From an uncultured Collinsella sp. (GTDB taxonomy: Bacteria > Actinomycetota > Coriobacteriia > Coriobacteriales > Coriobacteriaceae): a DNA stretch of 18,331 nucleotides. The notes beneath the pieces are model-generated. The model worked only from the letters and a program-made list of their open reading frames with translations. It had not been told where the DNA came from and searched no databases. Location: assembly GCA_900751695.1 (NCBI GenBank), contig CAADSS010000076.1, positions 1-18,331 on the forward strand, read 5' to 3'. Positions 13,520-18,331 of this stretch are shown piece after piece (the stretch's first letter is position 1; each line of letters starts with the position of its first letter). Both the position numbers and the translations under genes were made by a program.

Positions 13520-14941
13520 TTATAGCCAGGGGCCCGTATCCCATCGGATGCGGGCCCCTTTGCTTTGCCGTGGTCCCGGGGCGCACGGCCTTTGTGGAAC
13601 ATCGCCGGGGCGCCGCGCGCTGCGAGAACCCTGCGCCACGCTCTCGGCCTCCGCATGGCCTCGCTGCGCCTCGGGCAGCTCCCCGTAGAGCGGATGGTCT
13701 TCGAGCCTAAAGCGCTCGACCTGTTCGGGAGTGCGACCGCGTACAAAGAGCCACGAGCGATCGATCGGCGTCGCCATGAGCGTGCTGGGGAGCGCGTCGG
13801 CGCGGTCGGAAAACACCCGGGCACTCTCTGGATCCTGGAATGCCAGCACCAGATGCGTGTCGCAGTTGCCCATGATGGAGCGAGCGCGTGCCTCGCCATA
13901 GAGCGCATCGAGCTGGTTGGTCGACTGCAGCAGCAGCGTTGCCCAGATGTTGCGGCTTCGGATAATCGAGAGCACGTTGTCGATCTGGAGGATCTGCAGA
14001 TTTGCGAAGTCATCGAGCATAAAGCGCACGGGCATGGGCAGGCTGCCGTCGGGCTGCCTATCGGCCTCACGAATGAGGCCCATAAACGCCTGCGAAATAA
14101 AGAGGCCGGTCAGCGGATCGAGATTGCGGTCAATATCGCTTACGGTTACAAACAGGGCGCAGGGGGTGTGTCCCATGGAAGCGAAGTCCACCTGATGACA
14201 CTCACGATAGAGCTGTGCCGCACCGTCGAATCCCAGACACATGACCTTTTCGGCAAGGATGCCGACGATGCTCGCGTGCATGCGCTCGGCATTTTGCGTA
14301 ATGGCGTAGCGCCGCCATAGCGAGAGGGCATAGCTTTGGGGGTCGGTCGTGATCAGATCGTCAAACAATCGGGCCGTGGCACCGTCCTGCAGGTGCTCGA
14401 TCAGCTTGATGACCGAGCTGATCGTCTGCTCGCCGGCGGGTAGCTGTTCGGTGACGTAGGCGATAAGACACGACAGCAGGTTTGCCGCCGCATGATCCCA
14501 AAAAGGCTGGTTGTTGTCCTCGATGGGGCAGATGGCCTTTGCCACCGAGAGGATGTCCTACTGGTTGGGCCTGCCGTCCGCCTTGCGGCGAATGTGCCTC
14601 AGGGGGTTGTAGCCGCAGCGCTCGATGCCGGGCGCAAGGGCCGGGACGGTGTTGAGGTCGGCGAAGTTGAGACATTGCACGCGGTAGCCGTGGGCTGCTA
14701 GCACGGGTCCCACTTCGCGACAGAGCGTGCCTTTGGTGTCGAGCACGATGTAGCTTGCGTTCATTTGCAGCAGGTTGGGTTTGAGGACGTTTCGGGTCTT
14801 GCCGGCTCCCGAGGGGCCGATCACAAGTGCGTTGTTGTTGAGTCCCGTTTGGCGGGTGTCGCAGGAAAGCGTTCGATCCTTGGCGAGGATGGTGGACGAT
14901 GCGGACTCAGATGCGGCGAGGCGGCTGGCGAGGTTAGACAT
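13520..14941 (-). pseudogene. VirD4/TraG-type conjugative coupling protein, broken by an in-frame stop
   Basis: Coupling proteins are ATPases that bring DNA to a type IV secretion channel. From ATG 14941 (AAGGAGGT upstream) the product shows Walker A GPSGAGKT (42-49), LKPNLLQMNASYIVLDTKG and GYNPLRHIRRKADG, then TAG at 14558-14560 (codon 128). The same frame continues at once with DILSVAKAICPIEDNNQPFWDHAAANLL, Walker B VRFMLDDFANL (about 306-316), LLQSTNQLDALYG and LVLAFQDPESA. No frameshift is needed: one CAG-to-TAG change would explain it. The last 40-60 residues are low-complexity and basic, and the stop lies beyond the pgi terminator hairpin, so the natural 3' end appears lost. There is no N-terminal membrane helix. 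No ribosome-binding site supports restart after the TAG. Confidence 0.85.
13528..13565 (+). terminator. Terminator of pgi
   Basis: AGGGGCCCGTATCC (13528-13541) pairs with GGATGCGGGCCCCT (13546-13559) over 14 bp with one G-U, loop CATC, then TTGCTTT. The broken coupling-protein frame on the other strand runs through it before reaching a stop. Confidence 0.9.
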
Positions 14942-15551
14942 GGGCGACCTCCTTGGTGGTCGAGAGGATTTCGTGGGCAAAGCCGAGCTCGACGGCGCGC
15001 TCGGCCGAAAGGTAGGTGTCTTTTGCAGTGAGGGACTGGATGCGCTTGGGCGTGAGGCCGCTGCGGTCCGAGAGGATTTGCGTGAGGGTCTTGCGGGTCT
15101 GCATGAGACGCCGGCTGGTTTCCTGCAGCGCAAGTGCCGAGCCGCCTGCCCCCTGGGGGATCAGCGGGTCGTGAATCATGAGCTCTGCATGGGGCGCCAT
15201 ACGGCGATCGTCGCCGCCCATAAAGATCACGGCGCCCATGGACGCGGCGAATTCCAGGCAGACGGTGCGGATGGGGCACGATGCGAGGCGCATGGCGTCA
15301 TAGATCGCAAGACCCGATCGCACGCTTCCGCCGGCGCTGGCGACAAATATGGTGATGGGGCGGCTGGGGTCGGTGGCATCGAGCAGGCGGATCTGCTGGC
15401 ATAGGTCGTGGGCCATCGGGGTTTCGATGTTTCCCATGACGGAGAGCTCGCGACGGGCGAGCATCTCATCGTAAATGCTGGTGAGCGTGATACCTCGGGC
15501 GGATTCACGCATGGTGAGGGGGCTGATGATGGGGGAATGATTGGTGTCCAT
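14934..15551 (-). CDS. ClpP-like serine protease in a conjugation module
   Basis: A 205-residue ClpP/crotonase-fold peptidase. The oxyanion stretch SAGGSVRSGLAIYDAM (about 72-87) is followed by the nucleophile in FAASMGA (Ser104), His127 in LMIHDP and Asp178 in TAKDTYLSAERAVELG, so the triad is intact; the Ser-to-His distance is two residues shorter than in E. coli ClpP. The N-terminal 25 residues are not those of housekeeping ClpP, and no Clp ATPase gene is nearby. ATG at 15551 has AAAGGAG upstream. Its stop overlaps the coupling-protein start by eight bases and it follows the unrecognised gene by 63 bases, so the three form an operon. It resembles the Clp-type proteases of mobile elements and phage head-maturation proteases; its substrate is unknown. 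Confidence 0.85.
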   Translation of the reverse strand: MDTNHSPIISPLTMRESARGITLTSIYDEMLARRELSVMGNIETPMAHDLCQQIRLLDATDPSRPITIFVASAGGSVRSGLAIYDAMRLASCPIRTVCLEFAASMGAVIFMGGDDRRMAPHAELMIHDPLIPQGAGGSALALQETSRRLMQTRKTLTQILSDRSGLTPKRIQSLTAKDTYLSAERAVELGFAHEILSTTKEVAHV

Positions 15552-15614
15552 GGGGACTCCTTTCTGTTGGTTGCGTTGTGGAATAGGGTTATAGCTCGCG
15601 CAGAGGCTGGTGGG

Positions 15615-16505
15615 CTACAGGGTTCGTCCGAGCCTGAGATCGAGCTCGGTTGTGGGGCAGGCTGCCTGTCCGTGCGGCTCGCGAGCGCCAAGGGCTCCAA
15701 AGCGATGGAGCGTTGCGACGGGCGTGGTGTAGGCGAGCCGCAGCTGATGCTCGACAGGGGCACATCCGTCTTTTTTGTAATGGGCCGTGTAGTACTGCGC
15801 GATGCTGGCGTTCATCTCGCTGCCATTGCGATGGCGCTCAAACTGGCGTCTGCAGGTCTCGATGATCTTTGCTACCGACTTGGGTGCCGTCGCGGGAACA
15901 AGGGCGAGATAGCCCTCAAATAGTTCGTTGATGCTCAGGAGGCACAGCAGGTCGATCAGCGTCCTTATGGCTGCTCCCTCGGCAGAAAAGTGCGCGGTCA
16001 TGCGGTTATATCGGTTGCGGTCGACGATGGCCGCATGGGGTCTTGGAGTTTTCTGCCCCGTGGTCCCGGGCTTTTGCCGCGCCTGTGTATTGAGCTCGAC
16101 GTTGCAGCGCTTGAGGCCGTCCAACGGAAGGAACAGTGCGGTGCGCAGGGTGTTCCGCTTGCTTTCGAGTTCATGACGCTCGTCGGGTTCCCATTCGAGC
16201 TTGAGTTTCGTGTCGAGCGCCGTAAGCATATGGGCTAGGCAGCCTACGGTAAGAACGTACGAATCGTTGTCGCGTTTTGGGGCATAGGGGTCTGTCAGCT
16301 TGCGAATGTCGGGGTCGCCCATGATCTTTGTGCAGCGCTTCAGCAGTTGAGGGTGGTCGGCCAAGATCGTCGCGAGCGGTAGCGACGCGTAGTTCTTGAT
16401 GGTCGCGGCGGCAAAGGCGGCGTCATATTCGTTTGCATATGCTCGCTCAATGTGGGCATCCAGAATGCTTTTCTTATCGCCGTCTTCAGCGTGGTGGTTT
16501 GTCAT
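15615..16505 (-). CDS. Hypothetical protein of a mobile-element module
   Basis: A 296-residue soluble protein that I do not recognise. No signal peptide, membrane helix or nucleotide-binding loop is visible. It is rich in Ala, Leu, Arg and His, mostly helical in character (SILDAHIERAYANEYDAAFA; RTLIDLLCLLSINELFEGYLAL), with a central basic Thr/Gln/Pro-rich linker (NTQARQKPGTTGQKTPRPHA). ATG at 16505 is chosen because GGAG lies a few bases upstream; extending the frame to 16661 would read through the iteron-like repeats and give a His-rich N-terminus (HITHGKHITHDNQHINKQHEH). It is the first gene of the minus-strand operon with the ClpP-like protease and coupling protein. Proximity to short direct repeats raises a DNA-binding or replication/regulatory role, but that is a guess. 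Confidence 0.7.
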   Translation of the reverse strand: MTNHHAEDGDKKSILDAHIERAYANEYDAAFAAATIKNYASLPLATILADHPQLLKRCTKIMGDPDIRKLTDPYAPKRDNDSYVLTVGCLAHMLTALDTKLKLEWEPDERHELESKRNTLRTALFLPLDGLKRCNVELNTQARQKPGTTGQKTPRPHAAIVDRNRYNRMTAHFSAEGAAIRTLIDLLCLLSINELFEGYLALVPATAPKSVAKIIETCRRQFERHRNGSEMNASIAQYYTAHYKKDGCAPVEHQLRLAYTTPVATLHRFGALGAREPHGQAACPTTELDLRLGRTL

Positions 16506-16521
16506 AGCTTCTCCAATCGGT

Positions 16522-16588
16522 TGATGTTCGTGCTGTTTGTTGATGTGTTGGTTGTCGTGAGTGATGTGCTTGCCGTGGGTGATGTGCT
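16522..16588 (-). repeat. Iteron-like direct repeats upstream of the element operon
   Basis: On the plus strand TGATGT(G/T) recurs at 16522, 16541, 16562 and 16580 (spacings 19, 21, 18). The two best copies, 16553-16570 and 16571-16588, are adjacent 18-base units TGTCGTGAGTGATGTGCT and TGCCGTGGGTGATGTGCT with two differences. They end 17 bases before the first start codon of the minus-strand operon. Confidence 0.6.
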
Positions 16589-16822
16589 GACGTTGGGGTG
16601 CTATGCGGTTTTCAATGAGCCCGTGAGACAGTTGCTGCAGGGGCGGGATGGAACGGCCCATGCAAGGCGGAAGGCATCGTGCTCAAAATCGAGACAGCAA
16701 TGCCCTGGGTGCCTCACATGTGGCAGTTACCTCATTAAGTTGTCATTGCGTTTGGGGTTGTACTTTGCCGATCTTCCTTCTCTTACACGCTAAAACTCAA
16801 ACTTCATATGCTCGATCTACTT

Positions 16823-16844
16823 AAAACCGCAACGGCGGTCTTTT
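16823..16844. terminator. Small bidirectional terminator-like hairpin
   Basis: ACCGC-AACG-GCGGT (16826-16839) flanked by AAAA on the left and CTTTT on the right. No complete gene in the window ends just before it on either strand, so it may be left over from a gene lost or displaced by the element. Confidence 0.55.
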
Positions 16845-16994
16845 ATCAACTTATATGTCGGAACGCGTCTTTGCAAGTACTTTTTTGCCTTTGTTTTAAA
16901 TGGGGTGGTTTTGCAACCGTCATACGCGCGCTGTGCGAACGTGCCCCGGCTCGGATAAGATAGTGCGCGATAAAAACGATGCAAGGAGGCACAT

Positions 16995-17837
16995 ATGGCA
17001 ATTAAAGCCATCGCAATGGATATCGACGGTACGCTTACCAACGATCAGAAGGTGATCAGCCCGCGTACGCGCGAGAAGCTGCTCGCGGCGCAGGAGTCGG
17101 GCATTAAGCTCATTTTGGCTTCGGGCCGTCCCGCATGGGGGCTGCACGCCTTGGCGCAGGAGCTCGACCTTCAAAACCATGACGGTCTGCTGGTGGCCTT
17201 TAACGGCGCTCACGTCGTCGATGCCCAGACCGATGAGGTCCTTTTTGACCAGGCCATGCCGGCTGACGAACTGCATCGCCTGATTGATCACCTGCGTAAT
17301 TTTGACGTGATCCCTATGATTTCGCTCGGTCGCGATCTGCACGTCGAGGATTCGTACCATTGCATGATCACGCTGCCTGACGGCTCGCAGAAGAATATCG
17401 TCAAGTATGAGCGCGACGCGTGTGATCTTAAGATTCGCGAGGTGGAGAGCCTGCATGAGGTCGCTGATGCTTATCCCGTGGACAAGCTGCTGACGGCGGG
17501 CGATCCGGCCTACCTGCAGGCGCATTACGAGGAGATGTATGCGCCCTTTACCCAGACGCTTTCGGGCATGTTTACGGCTGACTGGTACTTTGAGTACACG
17601 GCGCCCGGTATCGACAAGGCCCGCGCGCTTGAGGGTGCTCTGCCCAAGCTCGGCATCGATGCCAGCGATGTCGTATCGTTTGGCGACGGCCAGAACGACA
17701 AGTCCATGATTGAGTGGGCCGGCACCGGTGTAGCCATGGGCAACGCCGTCGATGAGGTTAAGGCTGTGGCCCAGATGGTGACCGCCAATAACAACGAAGA
17801 TGGTATTGCGGTGGCGCTGGATAAGCTGCTGGGCTAG
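16995..17837 (+). CDS. Cof-type HAD-superfamily phosphatase
   Basis: A 280-residue cytoplasmic phosphatase of the HAD superfamily, type IIB (Cof/YidA) class, usually acting on sugar phosphates or other small phosphorylated metabolites. Motif I is MDIDGTL (nucleophile Asp9, acid-base Asp11), motif II LASGR (Ser43), the motif III lysine lies in PGIDKARAL, and motif IV is FGDGQNDKSM (Asp231, Asp235). The roughly 110-residue C2 cap between motifs II and III fits the class. ATG at 16995 has AAGGAGG upstream. A second HAD gene follows about 64 bases downstream after a terminator. Substrate cannot be assigned because cap residues vary widely. Confidence 0.93.
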   Translation: MAIKAIAMDIDGTLTNDQKVISPRTREKLLAAQESGIKLILASGRPAWGLHALAQELDLQNHDGLLVAFNGAHVVDAQTDEVLFDQAMPADELHRLIDHLRNFDVIPMISLGRDLHVEDSYHCMITLPDGSQKNIVKYERDACDLKIREVESLHEVADAYPVDKLLTAGDPAYLQAHYEEMYAPFTQTLSGMFTADWYFEYTAPGIDKARALEGALPKLGIDASDVVSFGDGQNDKSMIEWAGTGVAMGNAVDEVKAVAQMVTANNNEDGIAVALDKLLG

Positions 17838-17860
17838 AATCGCCGATTAATGCATGATTC

Positions 17861-17889
17861 GGGCGCCTGCTCGCGGGCGTCCTTTTGTT
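17861..17889 (+). terminator. Terminator after the Cof-type phosphatase
   Basis: GGGCGCCT (17861-17868) pairs with GGGCGTCC (17875-17882) with two G-U pairs, loop GCTCGC, followed by TTTTGTT. Confidence 0.7.
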
Positions 17890-17901
17890 AGGGAGGGTGC
17901 C

Positions 17902-18331
17902 GTGTCCGCATTTCCGTTCGACGCCGTTATCTTTGACATGGACGGCGTCATTGTCGATACCGAGTATTACTACTTGGGCGAGACTGCCGCGTTTGCCAAG
18001 GAGCTGGGGCTTAATCTGACTCAAGAGGAGCTGAATGGGCAGGTCGGTACCTCCCATCAGTTCTTCCTGCATATGCTGGTCGATTGGTTTGAGCGCGCCG
18101 GTAAGGGGCATTTCACTGGCGAGGAAGCGTTGGCCCGTTGGGACGAGTGGGCGCATAAACGTCCGCGCGACTATCAGGCTTTGATTAACCCAGGCGCCGT
18201 GGATACGATTCGAGAGCTGCCGCGCCGTGGCGTTCGCGTGGCGCTTGCCAGCTCGTCTCCCATGGTTAGCATCGAGGAAGTGCTCAACGCATGCGGGCTG
18301 TCGGATGCCTTTGAGTATGTGGTGAGCGGCG
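17902..18331 (+). CDS. HAD-superfamily hydrolase, beta-phosphoglucomutase-like (partial, 3' end outside window)
   Basis: The first 143 residues of a type IA HAD protein. Motif I is FDMDGVIVDTE (Asp12, Asp14), the wording typical of beta-phosphoglucomutase and phosphoglycolate-phosphatase relatives. An alpha-helical C1 cap follows (about 20-95) and motif II is VALASSSP (about residue 117-120, Ser-Ser-Ser). Motifs III and IV are beyond the window. GTG at 17902 is chosen because GGGAGGG stands four bases upstream and the protein then starts just before the first strand; no other start fits. Whether it acts as a phosphatase or a mutase cannot be decided from the visible part. Confidence 0.88.
   Translation, partial: MSAFPFDAVIFDMDGVIVDTEYYYLGETAAFAKELGLNLTQEELNGQVGTSHQFFLHMLVDWFERAGKGHFTGEEALARWDEWAHKRPRDYQALINPGAVDTIRELPRRGVRVALASSSPMVSIEEVLNACGLSDAFEYVVSG

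Larger units (their letters stand above)
16506..16994. other. Noncoding stretch between the element operon and the HAD gene
   Basis: About 490 bases without a convincing gene. It holds the iteron-like repeats (16522-16588), a GGCAT/ATGCC inverted pair around 16675-16712, a CACATGTG palindrome near 16727, a small terminator (16823-16844), and a possible -10 (TAAGAT, 16956-16961) for the HAD gene. From about 16740 the base composition falls to a lower GC, which suits an old element boundary; the exact junction is not visible. Confidence 0.5.

Noticed and set aside
13565..14320. 251-codon plus-strand open frame opposite the coupling-protein gene
   Set aside because: The minus strand carries Walker A, Walker B and other coupling-protein motifs; the plus frame has no recognisable pattern.
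14545..14560. Amber recoding or restart at GTG 14545 to give a functional split coupling protein
   Set aside because: No ribosome-binding site precedes the GTG, splitting would separate Walker A from Walker B, and a single base change explains the stop more simply.
11738..15593. GAATAGGGTTAT occurs at about 11739 and again at about 15582
   Set aside because: A 12-base match between two places in 18 kb is expected by chance, and neither copy sits at a sensible element edge, so it is not taken as an attachment-site duplication.
16452..16793. 113-codon plus-strand open frame with hydrophobic start
   Set aside because: It starts inside the minus-strand hypothetical gene, reads the iteron-like repeats as Val/Leu-rich sequence, and has no clear ribosome-binding site.

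Overview
The window looks like the chromosome of a gut Coriobacteriia member, most likely Collinsella. The pointers are high GC, a surface protein with an LPHAG sorting signal, a DUF3793-flavodoxin pair, an IS3-type transposase tail ending SPMEYRRKLGYA, and Y-family polymerase plus YolD gene organisation. The genus call is inference from sequence style, not from a search.

Region 1 (1-4321, plus strand): the last codons and right end of an IS3-family insertion sequence sit just upstream of nfo (endonuclease IV). A three-gene polar amino acid ABC importer follows: lipoprotein binding protein, permease with an unusual extracytoplasmic N-terminal domain, and ATPase. An internal hairpin lies between the first two genes and a strong terminator closes the operon.

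Region 2 (4378-6107): two divergent metal-linked units. On the minus strand a DUF3793 gene and a flavodoxin gene share a promoter (TTGACC-16-TATAAG) carrying two DtxR/IdeR-like half-site copies, which suggests induction under iron shortage. On the plus strand a small membrane-anchored heavy-metal-associated (HMA) protein lies behind a CsoR-like copper operator.

Region 3 (6382-10928): a large wall-anchored beta-propeller-like surface protein on the plus strand converges, with overlapping stop codons, on a minus-strand SOS mutagenesis operon (Y-family polymerase and YolD-like protein). That operon's promoter carries two LexA boxes.

Region 4 (11026-13565): a short protein resembling only the first domain of iron-containing alcohol dehydrogenases, a long palindromic repeat with terminator character, and pgi (glucose-6-phosphate isomerase) with a leader hairpin and terminator.

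Region 5 (about 13520-16820, minus strand): a likely remnant of an integrated conjugative or mobilisable element. It holds an unrecognised 296-residue protein preceded by iteron-like repeats, a ClpP-like serine protease with an intact triad, and, overlapping it by 8 bases, a VirD4/TraG-type coupling protein gene broken by an in-frame TAG and apparently truncated at its 3' end against the pgi terminator.

Region 6 (16995-18331, plus strand): a Cof-type HAD phosphatase, a terminator, and the 5' part of a second HAD-superfamily gene cut by the window edge.
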